64,000 nucleotides of DNA from Alphaproteobacteria bacterium (lineage in GTDB: Bacteria; Pseudomonadota; Alphaproteobacteria; GCA-2746255), in the NCBI GenBank assembly GCA_021296325.1, contig JAGWAR010000006.1, positions 36,577 to 100,576 on the forward strand, given 5' to 3'. The position numbers were made by a program, and so were the translations under genes. This document shows, in pieces, positions 49,686 to 59,816 of this stretch (its first letter is position 1; each line of letters starts with the position of its first letter). The notes beneath the pieces are model-generated. The model searched no databases. It was not told where the DNA came from and saw only the letters and a list, made by a program, of their open reading frames with translations.

Positions 49686-51866
49686 ATGCGCCGGCTGGGT
49701 CTCGCTAGTCTGGTTTTTTGTTGGTCGCTTGGTCTCGGGCTCGCGACGCCCGGCCTTGGTGCGGAAACGGAAAGCGGCACCGAAAGTGGTGGGGAAACCC
49801 CGATCCTGCTGCGCGCCGACGAGGTGCGCCATGACGAAGAGCACGACGTCCTCATCGCCCACGGCAACGTGGAAATCACCCAGGGGGCCCGCGTGCTTCT
49901 GGCCGACACGGTGACCTACAACCAGCGCGCCGATCTCCTCAGCGCCTCCGGCAACGTCGTTCTGATGGAACCCACCGGCGAAGTCGCCTTCGCCGATTAC
50001 ATGACGCTGACCGACGACATGCGGGAAGGCGTCGTTCGCCACATCCATATTCTTATGGAGGACGATTCGCGGCTCGCCGCCGTCTCCGGCACGCGCAAGA
50101 AAGGCGTCTTCTCCGAATTCCAAAAGGCCGTGTTCTCGCCCTGCGATTTGTGCAAGGAGGACCCGACCCGCGCGCCCCTGTGGCAGCTGAAATCGATGAG
50201 CGTCGCCCACGACCAGAACGCCCGGGAAATCGAATACAAGGACGCCTTCTTTGAATTCTTCGGTGTCCCCCTGCTCTACACGCCCTACCTTTCCCACCCC
50301 GACCCCACCGTGAAGCGGCGAAGCGGCCTGCTGGCCCCAAGCTATGGCAGCTCGACCGAGCTCGGGCTGCGGGCGCAGGTGCCCTACTACTTCAACATCG
50401 CGCCCGACAAGGACGCGACCTTCGCCCCCATCTTTACCTCGAAGGAAGGGGTCGTCCTGGCCGGCGAGTATCGCCAGCACTTCACCGACGGCGAAGTCTC
50501 CATCGCCGGCAGCATCACCGAGGTCGACGAGCGCCAGGGCGGCGTGGTCGTCCCTGGCCAGAAGGAAATCCGCGGCCACGTGAACGGCAAGGCCCGCTTC
50601 GACCTCGACCCGACCTGGCGAACCGGTCTCGACGTCTTCCGCTCGACGGACGACACCTACCTTCGGCGCTACGACCTGTGCAGCGAGGACACGCTCACGA
50701 CACATGCCTTTCTCGAAGGGTTCCGCGGCCGCAATTACGCTTCGGTGAACACCTATCTCTTCCAGGGCCTGCGCGAAACGGACGACCCCGACGAAACGCC
50801 CCTCATCCTGCCCATGATCGACTACCGGCATGTCGGCAAGGCGGACCGGCATGGCGCCCGCTGGAGCCTGGACGCCAACGTGCTTTCGCTTACCCGCAAG
50901 GAAGGTGCCGACAGCCACCGGCTGTCCGTCAAGCCGGGCTGGCAGCTTGCCCACACGGCGGACGCGGGCTACGTGACGACGCTTTCGGCTTCGCTGCAGA
51001 TGGACGGCTATTTGAGCAACGACGTCACCGACCCGACCGACCCCGGCGGCGAGCTGCGGGACGGCTTCGCCGGGCGCGCCCACCCGCAGGTCATGCTGGA
51101 CTGGCGCTACCCCTTCATTCGGGAAGACGGCGAGGCGCACCAGATGATCGAGCCGATCATCACCGTCGTCGCCGCCCCCAATGGCGGCAATTCGGCGAAA
51201 ATCTCCAACGAGGACGGCCAGAACTTCGAATTCGACACGACGAACCTGCTGAGCGCCAACCGCTTCACCGGCCTCGACCGGGTCGAGGGAGGCCAGCGGG
51301 TGAATTACGGGCTCAAGCTCGGCGTCTTCGGCGCCGGCGGCGGCAGCACGTCCATCTTCTTCGGCCAGAGCTTCCGGCTTCGGGACGACACCACCTTCCT
51401 TCCGGGGTCCGGCCTGGAACACAACCTTTCCGACTTCGTCGGCGAGGTCGAAGTCTCCCCCATCAGCGACCTTAACGTGATTTACCGCTCCCGCCTCAAC
51501 AAGGACGACCTCCTGGCCGAGCGCAGCGAGCTGGAATTCGGGGCCGGGCCGCCCGCCCTCCACGTCGACGTCAACTACTTCTTCATCCGCGGCTCGCCCA
51601 CGAACCCGGAATTTGGCGATCGCGAAGAGCTGACCACGGCAATTCGCTCGAAAATAACGAAAAACTGGCTGCTGACGGCCTCGAACCGGCGGGATTTCGA
51701 GCTCGACGACACGCTCTACTGGAGCGCCGGCATCGGCTATGCCGACGAATGCATCGATCTCCTGTTCAGTTTCACCCGCAGCTTCACCCAGGACCGGGAC
51801 GTGAAGCCGGCCAACGTCTTTTTCCTTCGCATTATTCTCAAACACCTTGGAGAAGTGGCCCTCTGA
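49686..51866 (+). CDS. lptD: LPS-assembly protein LptD
   Basis: OstA-like N-terminus, RSGLLAPSYGSS, beta-barrel C-terminus. Confidence 0.94.
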   Translation: MRRLGLASLVFCWSLGLGLATPGLGAETESGTESGGETPILLRADEVRHDEEHDVLIAHGNVEITQGARVLLADTVTYNQRADLLSASGNVVLMEPTGEVAFADYMTLTDDMREGVVRHIHILMEDDSRLAAVSGTRKKGVFSEFQKAVFSPCDLCKEDPTRAPLWQLKSMSVAHDQNAREIEYKDAFFEFFGVPLLYTPYLSHPDPTVKRRSGLLAPSYGSSTELGLRAQVPYYFNIAPDKDATFAPIFTSKEGVVLAGEYRQHFTDGEVSIAGSITEVDERQGGVVVPGQKEIRGHVNGKARFDLDPTWRTGLDVFRSTDDTYLRRYDLCSEDTLTTHAFLEGFRGRNYASVNTYLFQGLRETDDPDETPLILPMIDYRHVGKADRHGARWSLDANVLSLTRKEGADSHRLSVKPGWQLAHTADAGYVTTLSASLQMDGYLSNDVTDPTDPGGELRDGFAGRAHPQVMLDWRYPFIREDGEAHQMIEPIITVVAAPNGGNSAKISNEDGQNFEFDTTNLLSANRFTGLDRVEGGQRVNYGLKLGVFGAGGGSTSIFFGQSFRLRDDTTFLPGSGLEHNLSDFVGEVEVSPISDLNVIYRSRLNKDDLLAERSELEFGAGPPALHVDVNYFFIRGSPTNPEFGDREELTTAIRSKITKNWLLTASNRRDFELDDTLYWSAGIGYADECIDLLFSFTRSFTQDRDVKPANVFFLRIILKHLGEVAL

Positions 51867-51939
51867 TCCCTATAATTCGGGGGCCGGGCAACGCTGCCTC
51901 TTTACCGGACGGCCGGTCGAACGGTAAAAAGTCCTGCGG

Positions 51940-53262
51940 ATGACGGGCTTAGATCAAAACAACGTGCATAACCTTCGAAAGCATATGCGATTCTTTCTTC
52001 TCGTCGCGTTCCTGACGGCGCTGGCGTTTCCAACCGCTCAGGCGGCGGAATCACAGCGGATCGCCGCCGTCGTCAACGAGGACGCCATTTCCGACTTCGA
52101 CCTCGAGGCGCGTATGCGGCTGATCGCCTATACAGCGAACCTGCGCGGCTCGCAGGAAATTCTCCGCCGGATGATGCCGGAAATCCTGCGCGCCCTGATC
52201 GACGAGAAACTGAAGATTCAGGAAGCGGCGCGCCTCGAAATCACCATCGACGACGAAGAGATGGAAGCGGCCAAGCGGCGCATCGAAAGCCGCAACGGCA
52301 TCCCGGACGGCAGCCTGAACGACACGCTGGCAACGGAAGGCATCCCCGCCTCCACGGTCACCTCGCAGATTCGGGCGGCCCTTGCCTGGGAGAAAATCGT
52401 TCGCCGGCGGCTTTACCCGCGGATCAACGTCAGCAAGGACGAGGTCGACGAACAAATGGTCCGCCTGCAGCAGTTCGAGGGGGCGCCGGAATATCTGGTA
52501 TCGGAGATTTTCCTTGAGGTTGAGAACCAGGACCACGAGGACGCCGCCTACCAGACCATCAAGCGGGCAAGCGACGAGGCGCGCGCCGACCTCAAGGCCC
52601 CCGAAAGCGAAGTCGAGCCCAAGTTTCTCCGTCTCGCCCGGCAGTTCTCCCAGGGGGTGACGGCGCTTTCCGGCGGCGATCTCGGCTGGGTCCGTCAGGG
52701 ACAGCTGAAGCCGGCCGTCGATCAGGCCCTGCCGCAAATGGAGGTTGGCGCCATCTCGGACCCGATCCGTTCGGAGGAGGGCTACCACGTCCTCTGGCTG
52801 CGCGATCGGCGCAAGATCGGTGAAACGGGAGAAATGGACACCATCAGCCTGAGCCAGATTCTGTTTCCGCTGCCGCCGAATGCGGGCCCCAACGACGTGG
52901 ATGCCGCCATGACCCGGGCGCGGAACGAAGGGGCAAGCGTCAGCGGCTGCGTTGCGATGAACCGCCTGGCCGAAGTCCTGGGCACGCCCATGTCCGGCAA
53001 TTTGGGCACGGTCGAGATCGGCCAACTGACGCCGAAACTGCGCGACGCCGTCAAGGACCTTCCCATCGGGGTTGCCAGCGAACCGATCCAATCGGAAGCC
53101 GGCGTGCACCTGATGATGGTGTGTGACCGCCCCGATGTGACCAGTCCGGTCAACGACCGCCACCAGGTTCAACTGAACCTGACGATGGAAAAGCTGGATC
53201 TCCTTTCGCGCCGCTACCTCCGCGACCTTCGCCGCACGGCCTTCGTAGACATTCGCTTATGA
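51940..53262 (+). CDS. surA: peptidylprolyl isomerase SurA
   Basis: RIAAVVNEDAISDFDLEARMRLI; parvulin-like domain (SGGDLGWVRQGQL); between lptD and pdxA; start could be at 51985. Confidence 0.9.
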   Translation: MTGLDQNNVHNLRKHMRFFLLVAFLTALAFPTAQAAESQRIAAVVNEDAISDFDLEARMRLIAYTANLRGSQEILRRMMPEILRALIDEKLKIQEAARLEITIDDEEMEAAKRRIESRNGIPDGSLNDTLATEGIPASTVTSQIRAALAWEKIVRRRLYPRINVSKDEVDEQMVRLQQFEGAPEYLVSEIFLEVENQDHEDAAYQTIKRASDEARADLKAPESEVEPKFLRLARQFSQGVTALSGGDLGWVRQGQLKPAVDQALPQMEVGAISDPIRSEEGYHVLWLRDRRKIGETGEMDTISLSQILFPLPPNAGPNDVDAAMTRARNEGASVSGCVAMNRLAEVLGTPMSGNLGTVEIGQLTPKLRDAVKDLPIGVASEPIQSEAGVHLMMVCDRPDVTSPVNDRHQVQLNLTMEKLDLLSRRYLRDLRRTAFVDIRL

Positions 53263-54278
53263 CCGCCGCGGCCGACCGCCTGCCGCTGGCGCTCACGATG
53301 GGGGAACCGGCAGGTATCGGCGGCGAGATTGCCCTGAAGGCCTGGGCAAACCATCGCGCGAACCTTCCCGCCTTTTTCCTGATCGACGACCCGGCCCGGC
53401 TGGAACGCATCGCCGGCGATTGCGGCCTCGACGTCGCGCTCTGCCCGATCGGTGGCCCTGCCGAGGCGGTGGACGCCTTCCCGAAGGCCCTGCCCGTCCT
53501 TCCCCAGCCGATCCCGAAGCCAACGGCCCCCGGCAAGCCGGCGGCGGAAAACGTGCCCGCCGTCCTCGACGCGATCCGCCGCGCCGTCGAGTGCGTCCGG
53601 ACCGGCTTGGCCGCGGCGCTCGTCACCAACCCCATCCACAAGCACAGCCTCCAGGCGGCGGGCGTGACCTATCCCGGCCACACGGAATATCTGGCCCATC
53701 TCGCCGGCGGCGGCGCCCAGTCGGTCATGCTGCTGGCCATCGACACGCTTCGGGTCGTCCCCGTCACCGTGCACGAGCCCCTTCGCACCGTCGCCAATCA
53801 CCTGACCCGGGAACGCATCGTCCTTTGCGGGCGCATCACGGCGGAAGGATTGCAACGCGATTTCGGAATCGCCCACCCCCGCCTTGCCGTCGCCGCCCTG
53901 AACCCCCATGCCGGCGAGGCGGGCGCGCTTGGCCATGAGGAGGAAACCATCATCGCGCCGGCCATTGCCGACCTTGCCGAACTCGGCATCGCCGCCACCG
54001 GCCCGCATCCCGCCGACACCCTGTTTCATGCCAGCGCGCGCGACGCTTACGACGCCGTCCTTTGCATGTATCACGACCAAGCGCTGATCCCCTTGAAGAC
54101 GATCGATTTCGCAGGCGGGGTCAACGTGACGCTTGGCCTTCCCTTCGTCCGCACCTCGCCGGACCACGGCACCGCCTTCGGGATCGCCGGCCAGGGCATC
54201 GCCGACGAAACCAGCCTCGTTGCCGCCCTTCGCCTTGCCGATGCCATCGCCGCCCGCCGCCAGGCCACGCCCCGATGA
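53259..54278 (+). CDS. pdxA: 4-hydroxythreonine-4-phosphate dehydrogenase
   Basis: LALTMGEPAGIGGEIALKAW; VLCMYHDQALIPLKT; TSPDHGTAFGIAG. Confidence 0.96.
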   Translation: MTAAADRLPLALTMGEPAGIGGEIALKAWANHRANLPAFFLIDDPARLERIAGDCGLDVALCPIGGPAEAVDAFPKALPVLPQPIPKPTAPGKPAAENVPAVLDAIRRAVECVRTGLAAALVTNPIHKHSLQAAGVTYPGHTEYLAHLAGGGAQSVMLLAIDTLRVVPVTVHEPLRTVANHLTRERIVLCGRITAEGLQRDFGIAHPRLAVAALNPHAGEAGALGHEEETIIAPAIADLAELGIAATGPHPADTLFHASARDAYDAVLCMYHDQALIPLKTIDFAGGVNVTLGLPFVRTSPDHGTAFGIAGQGIADETSLVAALRLADAIAARRQATPR

Positions 54279-55114
54279 CGGACGCCGACGCCCGGCCGCC
54301 CTTGCGCGACGTGATCCGGCGCCACGGCCTCGGTGCCGAGCGGCGGCTGGGCCAGCATTTCCTGCTCGACCGGAACCTGACCAACAAGATCGCCGGCGCC
54401 GCCACCGGCCTGGACGCCGCCTCCGTCATCGAGATCGGCCCCGGTCCGGGTGGCCTCACCCGCGCGCTGCTGGACGCCGGCGCCAGGGAGGTCGTGGCGG
54501 TCGAGCTTGATTCGCGCTGCGTGCCGGCGCTGGAAGAACTCGCCGGCGAAAGCGGCGGACGCCTGCGCGTGATCGAGGGCGACGCACTGACGATGGATCT
54601 GGCCGAACTTGCACCACCGCCCTGGCGCATCGTTGCCAACCTCCCCTACAACGTCGCCACGCCGCTGCTTCTGAAGTGGCTCTACGCGGCGGACCAGGTG
54701 GAGGAAATGGTCCTCACCTTCCAGAAGGAGGTGGCGGCCCGCCTCACCGCCAAGCCGCGCTCGAAGGCCTATGGGCGGCTTTCCGTCATCGCCCAGCGAC
54801 AGATGGAAGTGACGCACCTCTTCGATATCGGCCCCAAGGCCTTCGTGCCGCCGCCGAAGGTTTCCTCCACCGTGCTTCGTCTGCGCCCGCGCCCACAGCC
54901 GCTGACGCCGGACGCGCTTGCCTGGCTGGCCCGGACCACCCGGGCGGCCTTCGGACAGCGGCGCAAGATGCTGCGCGCGAGCCTGCAATCGCTTGGGGTG
55001 GAGACGGAGGCACTGATCCGGGAGGCGGGCGTTCCGCCGACGGCCCGCGCCGAGGAATTGACGGTCGAGGCCTTCTGCACGCTGGCGCGCACGCTCGCCG
55101 AACGCAACGGCTAG
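54275..55114 (+). CDS. rsmA: 16S rRNA (adenine1518/1519-N6)-dimethyltransferase
   Basis: RRLGQHFLLDRNL; IEIGPGPGGLTRALL; NLPYNVATPLL; ATG at 54275. Confidence 0.95.
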   Translation: MTDADARPPLRDVIRRHGLGAERRLGQHFLLDRNLTNKIAGAATGLDAASVIEIGPGPGGLTRALLDAGAREVVAVELDSRCVPALEELAGESGGRLRVIEGDALTMDLAELAPPPWRIVANLPYNVATPLLLKWLYAADQVEEMVLTFQKEVAARLTAKPRSKAYGRLSVIAQRQMEVTHLFDIGPKAFVPPPKVSSTVLRLRPRPQPLTPDALAWLARTTRAAFGQRRKMLRASLQSLGVETEALIREAGVPPTARAEELTVEAFCTLARTLAERNG

Positions 55115-55746
55115 CTTTCGCGCAAGCCCTGAACGAAATGCCCGAGTCCCACCCGGCGCGCCCGGCGCAGCCGTTCGGCCTTCAGGATGCTGCAAATCGC
55201 CTCGACACTGGCTGCGACGTCGTCGTTGACGACCACGTAGTCGAATTCCTCCCAGTGGCTGATCTCGTCGGCCGCCCGGGCCATTCGCGCCGCGACGACC
55301 TCTTCGCTGTCCTGGGCACGGTTGTGAAGCCGGCGGTTCAGCTCTTCCGTCGAAGGCGGCAGGATGAACACGCTGACCAGGTCACCGTCGCCGGCGTCGC
55401 GCAGTTGCCGGTTGCCCTGCCAGTCGATGTCGAACAGCAAATCCCTGCCCGCCTTCAGGCTTGCTTCCACGGCCTCTTTCGGCGTGCCGTAGGCATGGCC
55501 GAAAACCTCGGCGTGTTCGAGAAAGGCGCCCTCCGCAACCATGCGGTTGAAGGCTTCCAGATTCACGAAGTGGTAGTCCTTGCCATCCGTCTCGCCCGGC
55601 CGTTTCGGCCGGGTCGTGTAGGAAACGGACATCGCGATTCCCGGGTCACGCTGAAGCAGCGCATGGGCGATCGTCGTCTTTCCCGCCCCGGACGGCGAGG
55701 AAATCACCAGCATCAATCCACGGCGGGGGATTTCCGGCTTCGGCAT
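55111..55746 (-). CDS. gmk: guanylate kinase
   Basis: SSPSGAGKTTIAHALL; SVSYTTRPKRPGETDGKDYHFV. Confidence 0.95.
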   Translation of the reverse strand: MPKPEIPRRGLMLVISSPSGAGKTTIAHALLQRDPGIAMSVSYTTRPKRPGETDGKDYHFVNLEAFNRMVAEGAFLEHAEVFGHAYGTPKEAVEASLKAGRDLLFDIDWQGNRQLRDAGDGDLVSVFILPPSTEELNRRLHNRAQDSEEVVAARMARAADEISHWEEFDYVVVNDDVAASVEAICSILKAERLRRARRVGLGHFVQGLRES

Positions 55747-55971
55747 GTCGGCTACATATCCGCAATCCACCGTCCCGGCAAGGACTTCGTGCGCCGCGAC
55801 CGACGCCCCGCAAGGATCGGGGAATAAGTTGAAATTCCTCCGGTTTTCAAGCCCGCGGGCGACCCGGCAACACGGGCTGGAAAAGCGGGGGCATCCATTG
55901 GCATAATGGAAGAAATGGGGACGCCTATCGGCGCGGCTCCAAGAAAATGTTGTTCAGGAGAGGAAATCCAG

Positions 55972-57075
55972 ATGCAAATTACTGCTGCGATTGCACGCGA
56001 GCCCAACAAGCCCTTCGCGGTTGAGAAAATCGAACTCGATGAGAATATCCGGGATGACGAGGTGCTGGTCCGCGTCGTCGCCGCCGGCATGTGCCACACG
56101 GATATCGTCTGCCGCGATCAGTATTACCCGGTTCCTCTCCCCTTCGTTCCTGGCCACGAGGGTTCCGGCGTCGTCGAGGCCGTCGGCAAGGGCGTTACGA
56201 AAGTGGCCCCCGGCGATCACGTCGTGCTTACCTTCAACTTTTGCGGTGCCTGCCCGAGTTGTCAGGAAGGCGACCCCGGCTATTGTCACAGCCTCTTCGG
56301 CTACAATTTTGGCGGCGCGCGGCCAAGCGACGGCTCGGGCACGCTGAGCAAGAACGGCGAGCTTATCCACGGCTATTTCTTCAGCCAGTCCTCCTTCGGG
56401 GAACGCGCGATCGCGACGGAACGCAACGTCGTAAAGGTGCGTGACGATGCGCCGCTGGAACTGCTCGGCCCACTCGGCTGCGGCATCCAGACGGGGGCCG
56501 GCGGCGTCATGAATTCGCTGCATCCGCGCGCCGGCAGCAGCATCGCGGTTTTCGGTGCCGGCGGCGTGGGCCTGAGCGCGATCATGGCCGCCGTCGTCGT
56601 CGGTTGCACGACGATCATTTCGGTCGACGTAAAGCCGGGCCGGCTGAAACTCGCCAAGGAACTGGGCGCCACCCACACGATCGACGCCTCGAAGGGCAAC
56701 GCGGTCGAGGAAATTCAGAAGATCACCGGCGGCGGCGCCAATTACACCCTGGAGACGACGGCCCTGCCCCAAGTGCTGCGTCAATGTGTCGATTCGCTAA
56801 CGCTCCGCGGTGTTTGCGGTGTCATCGGCGCCGCGCCCCTTGGCACGGAGGTTTCGCTCGACATGAACAGCATCATGTTCGGGCGCACGATCCGTGGCAT
56901 CATCGAGGGCGACAGCGTGCCGGACATCTTCATCCCGCGAATGGTTGATCTCTTCATGCAGGGACGCTTCCCCATCGACAAGCTGATGAAGAAGTACCCG
57001 CTCGACAAAATCAACGACGCGGTGGCGGATTCGGAAAAAGGCACGACGATCAAACCGATTCTGATGATGTCGTAA
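55972..57075 (+). CDS. NAD(P)-dependent, Zn-containing alcohol dehydrogenase (aryl-alcohol DH-like)
   Basis: AAGMCHTDIVCRD; GHEGSGVVEAVGKGV; CGACPSCQEGDPGYC; GAGGVGLSA. Confidence 0.9.
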   Translation: MQITAAIAREPNKPFAVEKIELDENIRDDEVLVRVVAAGMCHTDIVCRDQYYPVPLPFVPGHEGSGVVEAVGKGVTKVAPGDHVVLTFNFCGACPSCQEGDPGYCHSLFGYNFGGARPSDGSGTLSKNGELIHGYFFSQSSFGERAIATERNVVKVRDDAPLELLGPLGCGIQTGAGGVMNSLHPRAGSSIAVFGAGGVGLSAIMAAVVVGCTTIISVDVKPGRLKLAKELGATHTIDASKGNAVEEIQKITGGGANYTLETTALPQVLRQCVDSLTLRGVCGVIGAAPLGTEVSLDMNSIMFGRTIRGIIEGDSVPDIFIPRMVDLFMQGRFPIDKLMKKYPLDKINDAVADSEKGTTIKPILMMS

Positions 57076-57102
57076 GGCATTCGTCCGTTCTGGACGGATA
57101 AG

Positions 57103-57133
57103 GCGGCCATGAAGGGATCCCCTTCATGGCCGC
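57103..57133. terminator. strong, probably bidirectional terminator between convergent genes
   Basis: Perfect 14-bp stem GCGGCCATGAAGGG-ATC-CCCTTCATGGCCGC. Confidence 0.75.
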
Positions 57134-57145
57134 AATCGTTTTGCG

Positions 57146-58120
57146 CTACTTCTGAAGCCGCTTCCAGCGCCGGACGTTCTTCCGGTGCTCCTTCAGGGTG
57201 CGGGCGAAGACATGGCCGCCGCTGCCGTCGGCGACGAAGTAAAGCTCGTCCGTTTCAAGCGGGCGCATCACGGCCTCGATGGCGGCCCGGCCCGGATTGG
57301 CGATCGGGCCCGGCGGAAACCCGCGGACGCGATAGGTGTTGTAGGGATCGTCGGTCTCGAGATCGGCCTGGGTCAACGGCCGGTCGAGCCGGCCCTCTTT
57401 CGACAGCGCGTAAACGACGGTCGGGTCCGACTGCAGGCGCATGCCCCGCTTCAGCCGGTTGAGAAAGACGGCGGCGATCCGCGGGCGTTCTTCCGGCAAC
57501 GCCGTTTCCCGCTCGACGATCGAGGCCAGGATCAATGCCTCTTGCGCCGAATCGAGCGGCAGGCCTTCCGCGCGCGCCGCCCACGACGACGCCAGCGTCT
57601 CGGCCATGGCGCGTTGCATCCGCGCGATCATCGAATCCCGCGTCTCGCCCCACACATAGGCATAGGTTTCCGGCAACAGCGTGCCTTCCGGCGGCGACGC
57701 CGTGATCGCGCCCTCCAGCCCTTCCGCTTCCCGGATCAGCGCCAGCACGGCAGCCGTCGTCAGCCCCTCGGCCACCGTAAGTCGGCGCAGCACGGCCTCG
57801 CCCCGAACCAGGGTGTCCATCACCCCGTGGGGCGAAACGAAAGCCGGAAAGGCGTATTCGCCGGCCCGCAGCGCGCGGTCCTCGCCGGAAAGCCGCACGC
57901 CCAGCCGGAAAAGAAAGCCATTGCCGAGAACGCCGGCCGCCTCAAGACGGCGCGTCACCGCCGCCATCCCCTCGCCCTTCGGGATGAGAAGCCGGACCGG
58001 CTCGCGCAACGGGCCCGGCTGATGAAACCGGTCGATGCCATAGGCGACAACGCCGCCCAGGGCCAAAACAAGGATAAGAAGGATAAGCCCAGCTCGGAGC
58101 AGGATGCGCCCCATGGGCAA
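57146..58120 (-). CDS. mltG: endolytic murein transglycosylase MltG
   Basis: YceG-like: LASIVERETALPEERPRIAAVFLNRL...LQSDPTVVYAL. Confidence 0.94.
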   Translation of the reverse strand: MPMGRILLRAGLILLILVLALGGVVAYGIDRFHQPGPLREPVRLLIPKGEGMAAVTRRLEAAGVLGNGFLFRLGVRLSGEDRALRAGEYAFPAFVSPHGVMDTLVRGEAVLRRLTVAEGLTTAAVLALIREAEGLEGAITASPPEGTLLPETYAYVWGETRDSMIARMQRAMAETLASSWAARAEGLPLDSAQEALILASIVERETALPEERPRIAAVFLNRLKRGMRLQSDPTVVYALSKEGRLDRPLTQADLETDDPYNTYRVRGFPPGPIANPGRAAIEAVMRPLETDELYFVADGSGGHVFARTLKEHRKNVRRWKRLQK

Positions 58121-58130
58121 TGCGTTCCGC

Positions 58131-59390
58131 TTAACCCGCCGCCGAAAAGATCAGCGACGCATTCGTTCCGCCGAAACCGAAGGAATTCGAAAGCACGGCC
58201 TTTACTTCCCGTTCCTTCGCCTCGTGCGGCACGAGATCCATGTCACAGCCTTCCGACGGATTTTCGAGATTAAGGGTCGGCGGCACGATGCCGTCCCGCA
58301 TGGCGAGAATCGAGAAGATCGCCTCCGTGCTGCCCGCCGCCCCCAGCAGATGCCCGATCGACGACTTCGTGGACGACATGGACACCTTGTTGGCGGCGTT
58401 GCCGAAGAGGCGTTTGACCGCGCTATGCTCAATCTCGTCGCCAAGCGGCGTCGACGTGCCGTGGGCGTTGATGTAGTCGATGTCCTCGGGCTCCATCTTC
58501 GCGCTCTTCAGCGCGTTGCGCATCGCCCGATAGGCACCGGAACCGTCCTCAGCCGGCGCCGTCACGTGATGGGCGTCGCCCGACATGCCGTACCCGACAA
58601 ACTCCGCGTATATCGTCGCGCCGCGTTTCTTCGCGTGCTCGTATTCCTCCAGCACGACGACAGCGGCCCCTTCGCCGATGACGAAGCCGTCCCGGTCCTT
58701 GTCCCACGGGCGGGACGCCTTCTCCGGGGTCTCGTTGAAATGGGTGGAAAGGGCGCGCGCCGCCGCGAATCCCGCGACCCCGATCCGGCAGACGGCCGCT
58801 TCGGTGCCGCCGGCGACCATGACGTCGGCGTCTTCGCGCTGAATCATGCGGGCCGCGTCCCCGATCGCGTGCGCGCCCGTCGAACAGGCGGTAACGACGG
58901 CGTGGTTCGGCCCGGTAAAGCCGTAACGGATCGAAACGTGGCCGGAAACCAGGTTGATCAGGGACGCCGGGATGAAGAAGGGGCTGATGCGCCGGGCGCC
59001 CTTTTCGTGCAGGGTAATGGAGGTGTTGTAGATGTGTTGAAGCCCGCCGATACCGGACCCGATCAAGACGCCGGTGCGCTCGCGGTCCTCGCCCCCCTCC
59101 GGTTTCCAGCCCGAATGCTCGACCGCCTGGGTCGCTGCCGCGACTCCATAGACGATGAAGTCGTCAACCTTGCGTTGTTCTTTTGGCTCCATCCAATCAT
59201 CGGGGTTGAATTCGCCCGGCCCGGTGCCGGCTGGAACGAGGCCCGCGATCTTCGAAGAAAGATCCGAAACGTCAAAAGTATCGATTTTGCGGATACCGGA
59301 TTCGCCTTTGACAAGACGCTGCCACGTGACGTCCACCCCGCACCCAAGGGGGGTGAGCAACCCCATTCCGGTAACGACAACCCGTCTCAT
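58131..59390 (-). CDS. fabF: beta-ketoacyl-ACP synthase II
   Basis: RRVVVTGMGLLTPLG; VTACSTGAHAIGDA; INAHGTSTPLGD. Confidence 0.96.
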   Translation of the reverse strand: MRRVVVTGMGLLTPLGCGVDVTWQRLVKGESGIRKIDTFDVSDLSSKIAGLVPAGTGPGEFNPDDWMEPKEQRKVDDFIVYGVAAATQAVEHSGWKPEGGEDRERTGVLIGSGIGGLQHIYNTSITLHEKGARRISPFFIPASLINLVSGHVSIRYGFTGPNHAVVTACSTGAHAIGDAARMIQREDADVMVAGGTEAAVCRIGVAGFAAARALSTHFNETPEKASRPWDKDRDGFVIGEGAAVVVLEEYEHAKKRGATIYAEFVGYGMSGDAHHVTAPAEDGSGAYRAMRNALKSAKMEPEDIDYINAHGTSTPLGDEIEHSAVKRLFGNAANKVSMSSTKSSIGHLLGAAGSTEAIFSILAMRDGIVPPTLNLENPSEGCDMDLVPHEAKEREVKAVLSNSFGFGGTNASLIFSAAG

Positions 59391-59465
59391 GCTGAGCGAT
59401 TTTTCCGCTCTGACGATCCAGGTGAACGATGCAACACGACGATCACCCGCTGGGATCCGAGCCTA

Positions 59466-59702
59466 TTACGATTCCGAGTTTTCGATAAAGTCGACAGCAT
59501 CTTTGATGGTGACAATCTTTTCCGCCACGTCGTCCGGAATCTCGACGTCGAATTCCTCCTCGAACGCCATGACCAACTCAACCGTATCCAGGCTGTCCGC
59601 ACCGAGGTCATCAATGAAACTCGCGTTGCTAACGACTTTACCTTCATCGACACCAAGATGTTCAACGACGATTTTCTTCACGCGTTCCGCGACGTCACTC
59701 AT
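59466..59702 (-). CDS. acpP: acyl carrier protein
   Basis: [21 protein letters not shown] phosphopantetheine site. Confidence 0.97.
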   Translation of the reverse strand: MSDVAERVKKIVVEHLGVDEGKVVSNASFIDDLGADSLDTVELVMAFEEEFDVEIPDDVAEKIVTIKDAVDFIENSES

Positions 59703-59816
59703 TTCGACTTTTCCTTCGGAAGGTTCATTCAGATTCGGGTGTTAAATAAGGGAATTGCGTCGTTCGTAACACACTTTCCTGCCCTTTGCCAGCACCGGCT
59801 AGACGGCGCATATCGG

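Noticed and set aside
49677-51845. 722-aa minus-strand ORF opposite lptD
   Set aside because: Antisense shadow ORF fully overlapped by lptD.
51889-51928. TTTACCG...CGGTAAA short inverted repeat between lptD and surA
   Set aside because: Only 7-bp arms with a long loop and no U-tract; insufficient evidence for a terminator or riboswitch.
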